Shown: positions 37,958 through 47,509, counted from the stretch's first letter. The stretch: DNA of 64,000 bases from an uncultured Lachnospiraceae bacterium (GCA_910587305.1 CAJUKV010000011.1:1-64000), one strand, 5' to 3'. The notes: generated by a model not told the origin, from the sequence alone. Numbers and translations: made by a program.

Positions 37958-38656
37958 ATGAAGCCGATGAATGAGGAAATGAAAAAGGGCACAGCAGACA
38001 ATCCGCAGACGGAGGAAGCAGCGCCTGATATGGAAGAAACGACGCCAAAGATGGAAGAAACAATAGAAGCGGACCGGGAATGTGAGGATACGTCCGAAGA
38101 TATGCAGGAAGCCGAGGAGACGGAAGATGTGGAAATAGCCTCATCTAGTCCTGCGGAAGATGAAAAAGAAGGTAAGGCGGATAAAAAAGCGAAAAGAAAA
38201 TTCAGAGATAAAAAACAGGATGCCCTGAAAGAAAAAATCGAAGAACTGGAAGACAGGGTAAAACGTCAGATGGCGGAATTTGAAAATTTCCGTAAGCGTA
38301 CCGAAAAGGAGAAAACCGCCATGTTTGAGACGGGAGCCAAAAGCGTAATAGAAAAGATCCTGCCGGTGGTTGACAACTTTGAAAGGGGCCTTGCGGCAAT
38401 CCCGGAGGAAGATAAGGGCGCTCCTTTTGCGGAAGGAATGGAAATGATTTATAAACAGCTTATCTCCGAACTGGAAAAAATGGACGTAAAGCCGATTCCG
38501 GCGGTAGGAGAGGAGTTTAACCCTGATTTTCACAATGCGGTGATGCAGGTGGAAAGCGAGGAATATGAGTCAGGCATAATTGCCCAGGAGCTGCAAAAGG
38601 GTTATACTTACCGGGACAGCGTGGTAAGGCACAGTATGGTGGCAGTGGTAGGCTGA
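37958..38656 (+). CDS. grpE: Nucleotide exchange factor GrpE
   Basis: It releases ADP from DnaK. The 232-residue protein has a long acidic N-terminal tail (about 1-85), a coiled coil including RQMAEFENFRKRTEKEK, and the C-terminal beta domain ending in GYTYRDSVVRHSMVAV. The acidic tail is longer than in E. coli GrpE but common in Clostridia. Confidence 0.96.
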   Translation: MKPMNEEMKKGTADNPQTEEAAPDMEETTPKMEETIEADRECEDTSEDMQEAEETEDVEIASSSPAEDEKEGKADKKAKRKFRDKKQDALKEKIEELEDRVKRQMAEFENFRKRTEKEKTAMFETGAKSVIEKILPVVDNFERGLAAIPEEDKGAPFAEGMEMIYKQLISELEKMDVKPIPAVGEEFNPDFHNAVMQVESEEYESGIIAQELQKGYTYRDSVVRHSMVAVVG

Positions 38657-38738
38657 CATAATAATTAAGGAAACAATAAACATTTAACAGTATTTTATAT
38701 GCTAAATAATTTCAATAATATTTCAGGAGGAGATAATT

Positions 38739-40613
38739 ATGAGCAAGATAATTGGTATTGACTTAGGTACAACAAATAGCTGCGTAGCGGTTATGGAAGG
38801 TGGAAAACCCACTGTTATTGCAAACGCAGAAGGCGCAAGAACAACACCCTCTGTTGTGGCATTCACAAAAACAGGAGAAAGATTGATCGGCGAACCTGCA
38901 AAACGTCAGGCCGTAACCAATGCCGAAAAGACCATTTCATCTATCAAGAGAGATATGGGTACGGACAGAGGCCGTAACATAGAAGGTAAGAAGTATTCTC
39001 CCCAGCAGATTTCCGCTATGATTCTTCAAAAGCTGAAAGCCGACGCTGAAAGTTACTTAGGCGAAAAGGTAACGGAGGCGGTTATTACCGTTCCTGCTTA
39101 CTTTAATGACGCCCAGCGTCAGGCAACAAAGGATGCAGGCAAAATTGCCGGATTGGATGTAAAGCGTATTATCAATGAGCCTACGGCTGCAGCCCTTGCT
39201 TATGGCCTTGACAATGAAAAAGAGCAGAAAATTATGGTATATGACCTTGGCGGCGGTACCTTTGACGTTTCTATTATTGAAATTGGCGACGGCGTTATTG
39301 AAGTGCTTGCAACCAACGGTGATACACATCTTGGCGGCGATGATTTTGATAACAAACTGACCCAGTGGATGATTGACGAGTTTAAGAAGGCGGAAGGCGT
39401 TGATCTGTCAAATGACAAGATGGCTCTTCAGAGATTAAAGGAAGCGGCTGAGAAAGCAAAGAAAGAGCTCTCCTCCGCTACAACCACCAATATCAACCTT
39501 CCTTTCATTACCGCAACGGCGGAAGGCCCCAAACATTTTGATATGAATTTAACCAGGGCCAAATTTGACGAACTTACACACGACCTGGTAGAAAAAACAG
39601 CCATTCCCGTACAGAATGCTATGAGAGACGCAGGACTTACCAACGCTGATTTGGGCCAGGTGCTTTTGGTAGGCGGTTCCACCCGTATTCCCGCCGTACA
39701 GGATAAGGTGAAACAGCTGACAGGACACGAGCCCAGCAAGAGCCTTAACCCTGACGAGTGCGTGGCGCTTGGCGCTTCCATTCAGGGCGGTAAATTGGCA
39801 GGAGACGCCGGCGCAGGGGAAATCCTCCTTCTGGATGTAACACCCCTTTCTCTTTCTATCGAGACCATGGGTGGTATTGCAACCAGACTGATTGAAAGAA
39901 ATACAACTATCCCTACCAAGAAGAGCCAGATTTTCTCTACGGCAGCAGATAACCAGACGGCGGTTGACATTAACGTACTGCAGGGCGAGAGACAGTTTGC
40001 AAGAGATAACAAGTCCCTTGGTCAGTTCAGATTAGACGGAATCCCTCCGGCAATGCGCGGTGTGCCTCAGATTGAAGTTACCTTCGACATTGATGCAAAC
40101 GGTATCGTAAACGTTTCTGCAAAGGACCTTGGAACGGGAAAAGAACAGCACATCACAATCACGGCAAGCTCCAACATGTCCGATGATGAGATCGACAGAG
40201 CCGTAAAGGAAGCGGCTGAGTTTGAGGCCCAGGATAAGAAGAGAAAAGAAGCAATTGACGCGAGAAATGAGGCGGATTCCTTCGTATTCCAGACAGAAAA
40301 GGCATTAAATGAAGTAGGCGATAAGATCGACGCTTCCGAGAAATCCAATGTGGAAGCGGATATGCAGGCTGTTAAGGATATTCTTGAGAGAACAAAAGAT
40401 CAGGAAATGTCCGACTCTGATTTAGATGCGCTTAAGGCGGCAAAAGAAAAGCTCACCACCAGCGCACAGGCCCTGTTTACCAAAATGTATGAAAACATGC
40501 AGCAGGCAGGCGGTGCGGCAGGCCCCGATATGGGAGCAGGCCCTGACATGAGCGGCGCATCCGACGCCGGCCCGGCAGACGATGTTGTTGACGGGGATTA
40601 CAGAGAGGTTTAA
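38739..40613 (+). CDS. dnaK: Chaperone protein DnaK (Hsp70)
   Basis: ATP-driven folding chaperone of 624 residues. The nucleotide-binding domain has IGIDLGTTNSCVAV, VYDLGGGTFDVSI and VLLVGGSTRIPAVQ. The substrate-binding domain follows from about residue 365, and a Gly/Met/Ala-rich tail ends in the usual acidic EV. The deletion typical of Gram-positive DnaK in the N-terminal lobe fits. CAGGAGG precedes the ATG. Confidence 0.98.
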   Translation: MSKIIGIDLGTTNSCVAVMEGGKPTVIANAEGARTTPSVVAFTKTGERLIGEPAKRQAVTNAEKTISSIKRDMGTDRGRNIEGKKYSPQQISAMILQKLKADAESYLGEKVTEAVITVPAYFNDAQRQATKDAGKIAGLDVKRIINEPTAAALAYGLDNEKEQKIMVYDLGGGTFDVSIIEIGDGVIEVLATNGDTHLGGDDFDNKLTQWMIDEFKKAEGVDLSNDKMALQRLKEAAEKAKKELSSATTTNINLPFITATAEGPKHFDMNLTRAKFDELTHDLVEKTAIPVQNAMRDAGLTNADLGQVLLVGGSTRIPAVQDKVKQLTGHEPSKSLNPDECVALGASIQGGKLAGDAGAGEILLLDVTPLSLSIETMGGIATRLIERNTTIPTKKSQIFSTAADNQTAVDINVLQGERQFARDNKSLGQFRLDGIPPAMRGVPQIEVTFDIDANGIVNVSAKDLGTGKEQHITITASSNMSDDEIDRAVKEAAEFEAQDKKRKEAIDARNEADSFVFQTEKALNEVGDKIDASEKSNVEADMQAVKDILERTKDQEMSDSDLDALKAAKEKLTTSAQALFTKMYENMQQAGGAAGPDMGAGPDMSGASDAGPADDVVDGDYREV

Positions 40614-40688
40614 TCCTATAAAGAATATTAAAGTATTTCTTAATAAGATGGTTTTAAACGAATTATTATTGTTTTGATATTTATTATA

Positions 40689-40924
40689 GGTTAGCCGAAA
40701 ATGCAGCTCTGAGGAAATGAAAATTCAATGAGGAACCCATACCAAATGCTCTCACGCTCTGCGAGCCGGCATATTGGATATAAAGACGCCGCGCATTTAT
40801 GCGTGTGTGCTTGGTGAGGTTCTTTCGAAAGCTTTTAAGCTTTTGCCTGGCGTCTGCTACGTTTTTATAGGGCGGGAGCGCGGTGACGACTGAATTTTCA
40901 TTTCCTCAGAGCGGACGGTTAACC
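40689..40924 (+). repeat. Dispersed structured repeat, copy 1 (between dnaK and dnaJ)
   Basis: A perfect 22-base inverted repeat (40706-40727 with 40891-40912; core CTCTGAGGAAATG) closes the element, extended by GGTTAGCCG/CGGTTAACC outside. Inside are further stems: GCTC-TGC-GAGC and AGACGCC/GGCGTCT. The 3' part, GGCGTCTGCTACGTTTTTAT and on to GAGCGCGGTGACGACTGAA, is shared with the copies at 45650 and 55466. The gap 40614-41047 holds only this and the dnaJ leader. Confidence 0.85.
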
Positions 40925-40952
40925 GGTAACTTTGGAAGCTTTGAAAAGGTGC

Positions 40953-41014
40953 TTGTAAATGAGCACATTTTTGTGTTATAGTATAAAAGATTTTTTGTGC
41001 CGCCCCTGGCGGCA
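40953..41014 (+). promoter_or_regulatory. Possible dnaJ promoter and leader hairpin
   Basis: TTGTAA (40953-40958), 18 bases, TATAGT (40977-40982), then the perfect hairpin TGCCGCC-CCT-GGCGGCA (40998-41014) and GGGAGGAAG before the ATG at 41048. A separate promoter would make sense since the long repeat splits dnaJ from dnaK. Confidence 0.45.
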
Positions 41015-41047
41015 TGTTGCGCGCTGTAGGCATGGGAGGAAGTAACG

Positions 41048-42211
41048 ATGGCAGAACAAAAACGTGACTATTATGAGGTGCTTGGAATTGATAAAAGCGC
41101 AGATGACGCCGCCATTAAGAAAGCATATAGAGCTCTTGCCAAGAAGTATCATCCTGATATGAATCCCGGAGATGCGGAGGCGGAGAAGAAATTTAAGGAA
41201 GCTTCGGAGGCTTATGCTATTTTAAGCGATCCGGAGAAGAAGAGACAGTATGATCAGTTTGGCCACGCTGCCTTTGAAGGAGGAGCGGGAGGTTTTGGCG
41301 GTTTTGATTTCAACAGCGCTGATTTCAGTGATATTTTTGGAGATATCTTTGGAGACTTTTTTGGAGGCGGACGCAGAGGCAGGGGAAATAACGGCCCGAT
41401 GAAAGGCGCCAACATAAGAACCAGTGTAAGAATTACCTTTGAGGAGGCCGTATTTGGTGTTGACAAGGAGATTGAACTGACTCTTAAGGATGAGTGCAAT
41501 ACGTGTCATGGCAGCGGCGCTAAGCCGGGAACCAGCCCGGAGACCTGTTCAAAATGTGGCGGAAAGGGGCAGGTGGTATTCACCCAGCAGTCTTTCTTTG
41601 GCACGGTGAGAAACGTACAGACTTGTCCGGAGTGTAATGGAACAGGAAAGGTAATTAAAGATAAGTGCGTAGACTGCCATGGTTCGGGATATATAGCAAA
41701 CCGTAAAAAGATACAGGTATCCATTCCGGCAGGTATTGATAACGGACAGAGCGTCCGTATCCGGGATAAAGGCGAACCGGGCGCGAACGGAGGTCCCAGA
41801 GGCGACTTGCTTGTGGAAGTGATTGTAGGGCGTCATCCGATTTTCCAGCGTCAGGACTACAACATTTATTCCACGGTACCGATTTCTTATGCCGTTGCCG
41901 CCCTTGGAGGCGACGTTATGGTAGATACGGTAGACGGCAAGGTTATCTATGAAGTAAAGGCTGGCACTCAGACGGATACAAAGGTTAGACTTAGGGGCAA
42001 GGGCGTGCCTACTTTAAGAAATAAAGACGTTCGCGGCGACCATTATGTGACATTGGTGATTCAAACCCCTGAAAAATTGTCTCATGAGGCAAAAGAGCTA
42101 TTGAAACAGTTTGACGCTTTGACAGGCGACAGCTTAAACGCTTCAAAAAATGCCAGGTCAGAGAAGGGTGAGAATAACAAAGAAACCAAGAAAAAGAAAT
42201 TTTGGAAATAA
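41048..42211 (+). CDS. dnaJ: Chaperone protein DnaJ (Hsp40)
   Basis: Co-chaperone that delivers substrates to DnaK and triggers its ATPase. The 387-residue type I protein has the J domain with HPD (residues 35-37), a Gly/Phe-rich linker (about 75-115), four CxxCxGxG zinc repeats (CNTCHGSG, CSKCGGKG, CPECNGTG, CVDCHGSG) and the C-terminal substrate domains. The tail is lysine-rich. Complete and typical. Confidence 0.98.
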   Translation: MAEQKRDYYEVLGIDKSADDAAIKKAYRALAKKYHPDMNPGDAEAEKKFKEASEAYAILSDPEKKRQYDQFGHAAFEGGAGGFGGFDFNSADFSDIFGDIFGDFFGGGRRGRGNNGPMKGANIRTSVRITFEEAVFGVDKEIELTLKDECNTCHGSGAKPGTSPETCSKCGGKGQVVFTQQSFFGTVRNVQTCPECNGTGKVIKDKCVDCHGSGYIANRKKIQVSIPAGIDNGQSVRIRDKGEPGANGGPRGDLLVEVIVGRHPIFQRQDYNIYSTVPISYAVAALGGDVMVDTVDGKVIYEVKAGTQTDTKVRLRGKGVPTLRNKDVRGDHYVTLVIQTPEKLSHEAKELLKQFDALTGDSLNASKNARSEKGENNKETKKKKFWK

Positions 42212-42235
42212 ACAGGGCTTGCAAAGAGGTGGCTG

Positions 42236-43282
42236 ATGGGGAAAATAACGATTCAAAGTATAGCCAGTGATCTGGGGCTATCCAGAAATACGGTCTCTAT
42301 GGCTTTAAAGGGAAACGAATTGGTCACGCCAAGAACCAGGGAAAGAATTTTGCGGTATGCCGAAGAAATAGGTTACATTGGAAGTTTGCCACGAAGCGAT
42401 GTCCACGTGGAGGAAGAGACAGAGATATCGCCCTATCAGGTTGTGATTTTGCGCAAGCCTGATGTGGCGGTGTATTGGGATAAAGTGATAAACGGAATAT
42501 CGGAGGAGGCTTGCAGTAATCACTGCCGCCCCCGTGTTGCGGTGATAACCAGGGAGGACGAGGAGAAAAAAAGACTTCCCTCAGGCCTGGACGAGGGAGT
42601 GCAGGCTGTTTTTTGCGTTAAAATGCTGGATCGCGAATATGTGCAAAGAATAAAGCAAATGGGAATACGGGTAATCCTCCTCGATGATTATAAAGATGAT
42701 ATAAACGAAAGGTTAGGAGATGTTGTAAAGCCCGAGAGCTTTCAGCCCACCATCCGGCTGACGCGCCACCTGATTGATCAGGGCATGCGCAGGATTGGTT
42801 TTTTGAATGAGAATAGCGGCGCTTATGAGACGATGCATGACCGCTTTGCGGGTTATTTATTTGCCATGAGACAGGCGGGGATTGAGCCGGAGCCGGATTT
42901 AGTGAAGCCTGATATGGGCGGAGAGTTTTATGATGTGGGAAATTTTGAAAGGATCGTGGAGAGCTATAAAGTATTACCTGAGGCAGTGGTGTGTGGAAAT
43001 GACGAAATCGCCAAATATTTGACACAGGCGCTGCGTAAGAAGGGATTAAGAGTGCCGGAGGATGTGGCGGTTACAGGTTTTGATAACGATGAGGAAGGAA
43101 TGCTGGATCCGTTTTTTTCAACAGTGAATATTGATGTAAAGTGGTTGGGAAAGCGAATGGTCCAGTGCTTCTTATGGAGAATGGCCCATCCGAATGCTCC
43201 ATATGAAAAGATCGTGGTTTCAGGAGAGGTTATTATACGCAAATCTTCTATTAAATTACGAAAAAAAGATTATAAGGGATAG
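42236..43282 (+). CDS. LacI family transcriptional regulator of the ABC importer operon
   Basis: The 348-residue protein has the helix-turn-helix IQSIASDLGLSRNTVSMALK (residues 5-24) and a sugar-sensing domain like LacI/PurR. It starts 24 bases after dnaJ with GAGG six bases before the ATG, so it could be read from the heat-shock unit. The promoter of the importer operon 200 bases downstream carries a palindrome ATTAAAG-TG-CTTTAAT, the probable target. It is distinct from the LacI at 24997. Confidence 0.91.
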   Translation: MGKITIQSIASDLGLSRNTVSMALKGNELVTPRTRERILRYAEEIGYIGSLPRSDVHVEEETEISPYQVVILRKPDVAVYWDKVINGISEEACSNHCRPRVAVITREDEEKKRLPSGLDEGVQAVFCVKMLDREYVQRIKQMGIRVILLDDYKDDINERLGDVVKPESFQPTIRLTRHLIDQGMRRIGFLNENSGAYETMHDRFAGYLFAMRQAGIEPEPDLVKPDMGGEFYDVGNFERIVESYKVLPEAVVCGNDEIAKYLTQALRKKGLRVPEDVAVTGFDNDEEGMLDPFFSTVNIDVKWLGKRMVQCFLWRMAHPNAPYEKIVVSGEVIIRKSSIKLRKKDYKG

Positions 43283-43327
43283 GATATAAGCTTTAAATTT
43301 CATATAGAATCCGGATGAATTGGAAAG

Positions 43328-43356
43328 GAGTCAGTTTAGCAGCTGGCTCTTTTTTT
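43328..43356 (+). terminator. Terminator after the LacI gene
   Basis: GAGTCAG pairs with CTGGCTC (one G-T pair) around an eight-base loop, followed directly by seven T. Confidence 0.8.
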
Positions 43357-43490
43357 GTGCGCAGATCTGTGCAGAGGAAGTTTGTGTTGAAAAGTTTGGT
43401 AAAGATGCATATTAATAGTGCAAAATAACGCATAAAAGAATAATTGTTTTTATGTATAATGACAAAATGTAGCAAATGAAACAAAATATG

Positions 43491-43519
43491 TTGACTATAA
43501 TGCATTAAAGTGCTTTAAT
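43491..43519 (+). promoter_or_regulatory. Promoter with LacI-type operator for the ABC importer operon
   Basis: TTGACT (43491-43496), 17 bases, TTTAAT (43514-43519). The palindrome ATTAAAGTGCTTTAAT (43504-43519) covers the end of the spacer and the whole -10 box, so a bound repressor would block RNA polymerase. The remaining leader to 43623 shows no further clear structure apart from a strong GAGGAGAGGAG ribosome site. Confidence 0.75.
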
Positions 43520-43623
43520 TAAACAAGAAGAGGTATCTTATACACGCAATTTCGCACTAAAAGGACTGACTTGATAATGCAAATTAGTTCATTGCGAAAT
43601 CGCCGAAACCATGAGGAGAGGAG

Positions 43624-44580
43624 ATGGTGAAAATGGCAGCAAATAAAAATGCGGCAAAAATGGATTTTAAAACAAGATGCCAGATGACAATGAGGGATAT
43701 GGTGAAGTATCGCTGGCTATACTTCCTGCTGATTCCCGGAATTTTATTTTTTGCAATTTTTAAATACGTGCCAATGTACGGTCTGAAAATTGCATTTATG
43801 GATTATAACCAATATAATCCGGCGGCCAGTCAGTGGGTAGGGTTGGCACAGTTTGTAAAATTATTTTCCAAACGTTCCTTTTTACCCGTTCTTCGCAACA
43901 CAATTGTCATCAGTCTGTTAAAGCTGATTATCGGGTTCCCGATTCCGATTATATTAGCGCTTATGATGAACGAAATGAGGAGTCTTAAGTTTAAAAAGGT
44001 TTCTCAAACCCTCTTATATCTGCCCCACTTTATTTCCTGGGTTATCTTAGCAGGTATTATCATGACGCTGTTAGACCCGGATAACGGATTGATTACGGAG
44101 TGGATTTTAAGGCTTACCGGAGAAAAGGTTATGGTATTAACCAACCAGAAGTGGTTCGTGCCGATGCTGATTGTGACAGACATTTATAAGGGCATGGGCT
44201 GGGGTACCATTCTATATTTTGCGGCAATCAGCGGTATTGACCCGGTGCTCTATGAGGCGGCGTCCATAGACGGGGCCGGCAAGTGGAAACAAATGCTCAA
44301 TATTACGCTTCCGTCTATCATCCCTACCATAGTCGTGTGTTTTATCATGAACTGCGGTAATATTTTGAACGCGGGCTTTGACCAGATCTTTATGTTGTAT
44401 TCCTCGCACGTATATGATGTGGCGGATATCATTGACACTTATGTTTATCGAATCGGTATTGTCAATGCAGACTACTCTTTCAGTACGGCTGCAGGTATGT
44501 TTAAATCGGTAGTTGCCCTTATCTTAATTGTAACTGTAAACCAGATTGCAAAGAAGACAGGTAACGAAGGCCTGTATTAA
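43624..44580 (+). CDS. ABC transporter permease, LplB type
   Basis: First membrane subunit of a carbohydrate importer of the LplB/YtcP class. The 318-residue protein has six predicted membrane segments and the permease EAA loop YEAASIDGAGKWKQMLNITL, which docks to the ATPase. The class takes up complex oligosaccharides in Firmicutes. No ATPase gene is in the operon, so a shared MsmK-like ATPase encoded elsewhere is expected. An in-frame ATG at 43633 is an alternative start. Confidence 0.92.
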   Translation: MVKMAANKNAAKMDFKTRCQMTMRDMVKYRWLYFLLIPGILFFAIFKYVPMYGLKIAFMDYNQYNPAASQWVGLAQFVKLFSKRSFLPVLRNTIVISLLKLIIGFPIPIILALMMNEMRSLKFKKVSQTLLYLPHFISWVILAGIIMTLLDPDNGLITEWILRLTGEKVMVLTNQKWFVPMLIVTDIYKGMGWGTILYFAAISGIDPVLYEAASIDGAGKWKQMLNITLPSIIPTIVVCFIMNCGNILNAGFDQIFMLYSSHVYDVADIIDTYVYRIGIVNADYSFSTAAGMFKSVVALILIVTVNQIAKKTGNEGLY

Positions 44581-44594
44581 AAATTGTGCCTGAC

Positions 44595-44709
44595 GCCCCA
44601 ATTTGCGGGCAGTGCAAGAACGGAGGTAAAAGTACGCACAAGTTTGTGTCTGCGCTGCATCCACAAACTTGATATGCGCAAATAAAGCAAAGGTGAACAA
44701 AGTTCACCT
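44595..44709 (+). other. Three hairpins in the gap between the permease genes
   Basis: First a copy of the common leader, GCCC-N8-GGGC (44595-44610), with CGGAGG but no start codon after it. Then CAAGTTTGTG/CACAAACTTG (44639-44671), a perfect ten-base-pair stem. Then AGGTGAAC-AAA-GTTCACCT (44691-44709). None is followed by a T run. Confidence 0.65.
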
Positions 44710-44728
44710 CGCAGAAATGAGGAGAATA

Positions 44729-45634
44729 ATGAAGACAAAAAAGATAGCGGGTACTACAATCAAACGCGGCAGGGGTGAGGTTGCTTTTAGTGTATTTAAT
44801 TATGTATTTTTTGTATTACTTTGTATCATCATGGTGTATCCCTTTTGGCATGTGGTCATGATGTCCTTAAGCTCTGTGGAAGCGACGGCAAAGGGCGGCG
44901 TGTTCCTCTGGCCTAAGGGATTTAACCTGGATACCTACATAAAGGTATTCAAAGACCCTTCCATTTGGAGCGGTTATTTCACCACAGTTATGGTAACGCT
45001 GGCAGGAACATTTCTGGGGACTTTGTTTACGGCTACGACGGCATACCCTCTTTCCAAAAAAGATTTACCTTTTGGAAAGACAATGCTTTTCCTGGTACTG
45101 TTTACGATGCTTTTCTCCGGAGGTATGATTCCCGGATACTTGCTTATGAAAAACCTGAATCTGATTGACAATCGTTTGTCGCTTGTTTTGCCGGGACTTA
45201 TCAGCGCTTACAACGTTATTATCATGAAAAGCTTTTTCCAGTCCATTCCGGAAAGTCTGGAAGAATCGGCGAAGATTGACGGGGCCACGGAGGTTACGAT
45301 TTTCTGGAAAATTGTTCTGCCTCTGTCCAAGGCAACCGTTGCGACCATCGCATTGTTTACGGCAGTTGGCTATTGGAACGATTATTTTTCAACGGTACTT
45401 TACATCAATACCAAGGAGAGATGGGCTTTGCAGGCGGTGCTGCGTTATATGCTGACAAACACCAATCAGGCCATGCAGTCCGCAGGCGTAACCGTGGCGG
45501 CGGCTACGAATGTTACGGCGGCAACCATTAAAGCAGCCTCGGTGGTGGTGGCGACGGTTCCCATTTTATGCGTATACCCATTTGTTCAGAAATACTTTGT
45601 AAAAGGCGTAATGATCGGCGGCGTAAAGGGCTAA
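44729..45634 (+). CDS. ABC transporter permease, YtcP type
   Basis: Second membrane subunit of the importer. The product is 301 residues from the preferred ATG at 44729, which has GAGGAG upstream; upstream starts in frame (44717, 44669) add residues not typical of the family. Six membrane segments and the EAA loop EESAKIDGATEVTIFWKIVLPL are present, and the C-terminus FVKGVMIGGVKG is the usual end of this group. Confidence 0.92.
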   Translation: MKTKKIAGTTIKRGRGEVAFSVFNYVFFVLLCIIMVYPFWHVVMMSLSSVEATAKGGVFLWPKGFNLDTYIKVFKDPSIWSGYFTTVMVTLAGTFLGTLFTATTAYPLSKKDLPFGKTMLFLVLFTMLFSGGMIPGYLLMKNLNLIDNRLSLVLPGLISAYNVIIMKSFFQSIPESLEESAKIDGATEVTIFWKIVLPLSKATVATIALFTAVGYWNDYFSTVLYINTKERWALQAVLRYMLTNTNQAMQSAGVTVAAATNVTAATIKAASVVVATVPILCVYPFVQKYFVKGVMIGGVKG

Positions 45635-45649
45635 TAGGCTAAGTGACGC

Positions 45650-45781
45650 CTTGAAAAGATAATTAACCTTGCGTCACCGCGTTTTCGCTCTATAAAAACG
45701 CAGCAGACGCTGGGCTCAAAAAAACATCGCCAAGCGCTGGCGTTTTTATAAGAGTTCCTTAAGGTTAATTATCTTTTCAAG
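45650..45781 (-). repeat. Dispersed structured repeat, copy 3 (reversed, inside the importer operon)
   Basis: A perfect 21-base inverted repeat (45650-45670 with 45761-45781; core GAAAAGATAATTAACC) encloses 90 bases. Read on the minus strand, 45749 to 45671 match copy 2 (55538-55616) at about 70 of 79 positions, including CGTCTGCTGCGTTTTTATAG. The outer arms are unrelated in sequence to those of copies 1 and 2, yet also pair. It fills the gap between the permease and binding-protein genes. Confidence 0.85.
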
Positions 45782-45838
45782 ACTGATGTTCTATCCCGCT
45801 TATGAATTAGAAAATATTTTTAGGAAAGGAAGGAAACT

Positions 45839-47458
45839 ATGAAAAAGAAATTATTGACACTCTTGTTGACAGGAATGATGGCGGTCGGTATGCTGGCAGG
45901 CTGCGGAGGCGGCGGTAAGAGCGGCGGCGCTTCGGCTGCAGCCGGGGAGGCGGCGCCTCTTGCGGAGGAAAAAATTGATGTGCTAAATCAGTCGGAGACA
46001 ATGCGGATGGCGGTTGTCTGCCTGCAGGGCTATACACAGCCCGACAGTGAGTTTGAGCACTGGATGGAAGAACGCTACAATCTGGACGTTCAGGTGATTG
46101 CGCTTCCCGGCTGGTCCGATGCGACGGCAAAAATTACGCTGCTGATGGCGGACGAGACGCAAAGGCCGGATATTATCTGGTGGTGGAACATGGAAAAAGA
46201 TTTTACCGACTGGGTAAATGCAGGGCTTTTGGTGGATGTATCGGCCTATATGGACAGATATACCAACATGCGTGATTATTACAACAGTATTGACCCGGGC
46301 ATCCTGTTTTATGCGTCTGAAGAAAATGGTTCCGTATACAGAATACCGGGCGATATAGCGGAGCCCGCATGTGAAACCTTGTGGATCAGGCAAGACTGGC
46401 TTGACAATCTGAATCTGGAGACGCCAAAGACATTGGATGAGCTGGAAGAAGTCATGTATGCCTTTACCAGTGATGATCCTGATGGAAATGGTATAGATGA
46501 TACCTATGGACTTGGCGGAGACGGTTATGATATCAGAAGCTTCTGGCCCTGGATTCAGGGATGCGGCGACGGGCTTGGCCGTGATACCTTTATAAAGCTG
46601 GAGGACGGTTCCTACGCTTACGGGCCTGTTTCGGAAGACGCAAAGAACTGGTTGGGCAGAGTGCATAAATTGTATGCGGACGGTGTGATTACGCCTAATA
46701 TTGTTACGGATACGGACCGCGATGAGGAGATGGCAAACGGCGGATTTGGCGTAACATACAGCTGGGTTATTTACAACAATCCGAGCAACGGTACAATGAA
46801 ATCCTTCTATTCGACCAATCCGGATGCAAAATGGGTGCCCATTGATATGGTGGCAGGAGATAATGGAAATCCTCAGGATGAGCCCGCATCTATCGGGGCA
46901 TGGTGTTACTTTGGCATTACCAATGTTTGTTCCGACCCGGAACGTGCTTATGCAATCTGGGACGACATGGCAACACCTGAAAATTATATCCACAGACGTT
47001 TTGGCGTAGAGGGCAGAGACTATATTGACAATGGCGATGGTACTTATGAGATCATTCATTCCGGTGACGGACCGGAAAACACGGAGCAGGGGCTTGGCAT
47101 TAAGCTGTTCCAGGATCTTTTTTCCAGAAAGGATGAGTGTAATATTGAAAACAGTGAGGAAACAGCAGCACTGTTTGAGAAGGTAAAAGAAAACAGCCGC
47201 GAGGCATATACCCATACAATTGAAAAGAAAAATCCTGCTAAATATGAGGTAAACAATGAATTGGGAACGGACCTTGGCGACATTGTAAAAGAATATATGT
47301 GGGGCGTAATCAGTGGAAGCAAATCATTAGATGACTGGGACAGTTATGTGGAGGAAGTCAATGAGGCCGGTCTTCAGGATATTCTTGATGAGCTTAGCGA
47401 GCTTCACGGAGCACAGATGAAGCAATACGAGGAATATATGGCGGCACAGGGAAAATAA
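45839..47458 (+). CDS. ABC transporter substrate-binding lipoprotein
   Basis: Extracellular sugar-binding subunit of the importer. The 539-residue protein has a lipoprotein signal with lipobox LAGC (Cys22), a short Gly/Ala-rich linker and a cluster-D-like binding fold of the large LipO/YtcQ kind. Aromatic-rich blocks (DIIWWWNMEKDF, SFWPWIQGCGDG) are likely sugar contacts. It is longer than typical maltose-type proteins (about 420), which fits binding of longer oligosaccharides. AGGAAAGGAAGG stands upstream. Confidence 0.92.
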   Translation: MKKKLLTLLLTGMMAVGMLAGCGGGGKSGGASAAAGEAAPLAEEKIDVLNQSETMRMAVVCLQGYTQPDSEFEHWMEERYNLDVQVIALPGWSDATAKITLLMADETQRPDIIWWWNMEKDFTDWVNAGLLVDVSAYMDRYTNMRDYYNSIDPGILFYASEENGSVYRIPGDIAEPACETLWIRQDWLDNLNLETPKTLDELEEVMYAFTSDDPDGNGIDDTYGLGGDGYDIRSFWPWIQGCGDGLGRDTFIKLEDGSYAYGPVSEDAKNWLGRVHKLYADGVITPNIVTDTDRDEEMANGGFGVTYSWVIYNNPSNGTMKSFYSTNPDAKWVPIDMVAGDNGNPQDEPASIGAWCYFGITNVCSDPERAYAIWDDMATPENYIHRRFGVEGRDYIDNGDGTYEIIHSGDGPENTEQGLGIKLFQDLFSRKDECNIENSEETAALFEKVKENSREAYTHTIEKKNPAKYEVNNELGTDLGDIVKEYMWGVISGSKSLDDWDSYVEEVNEAGLQDILDELSELHGAQMKQYEEYMAAQGK

Positions 47459-47467
47459 ACTATGAAA

Positions 47468-47509
47468 AAAGCCCTACGGAGATAAATAAATTGTCTGCCG
47501 TAGGGCTTT
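47468..47509 (+). terminator. Hairpin after the binding-protein gene
   Basis: AAAGCCCTACGG pairs perfectly with CCGTAGGGCTTT around an 18-base loop, followed by GATTTT. The preceding A run and weak T run suggest partial termination or mRNA protection, leaving some reading into the GH36 gene. Confidence 0.65.

Noticed and set aside
40614..41047. Insertion sequence between dnaK and dnaJ
   Set aside because: The inverted repeats enclose only about 160 bases and no transposase frame; it is a small structured repeat instead.
45983..47215. Long minus-strand open frame of 410 codons
   Set aside because: It is antisense to the ABC binding-protein gene, is low in sensible motifs and rich in Ile/His/Arg as expected of a shadow frame.
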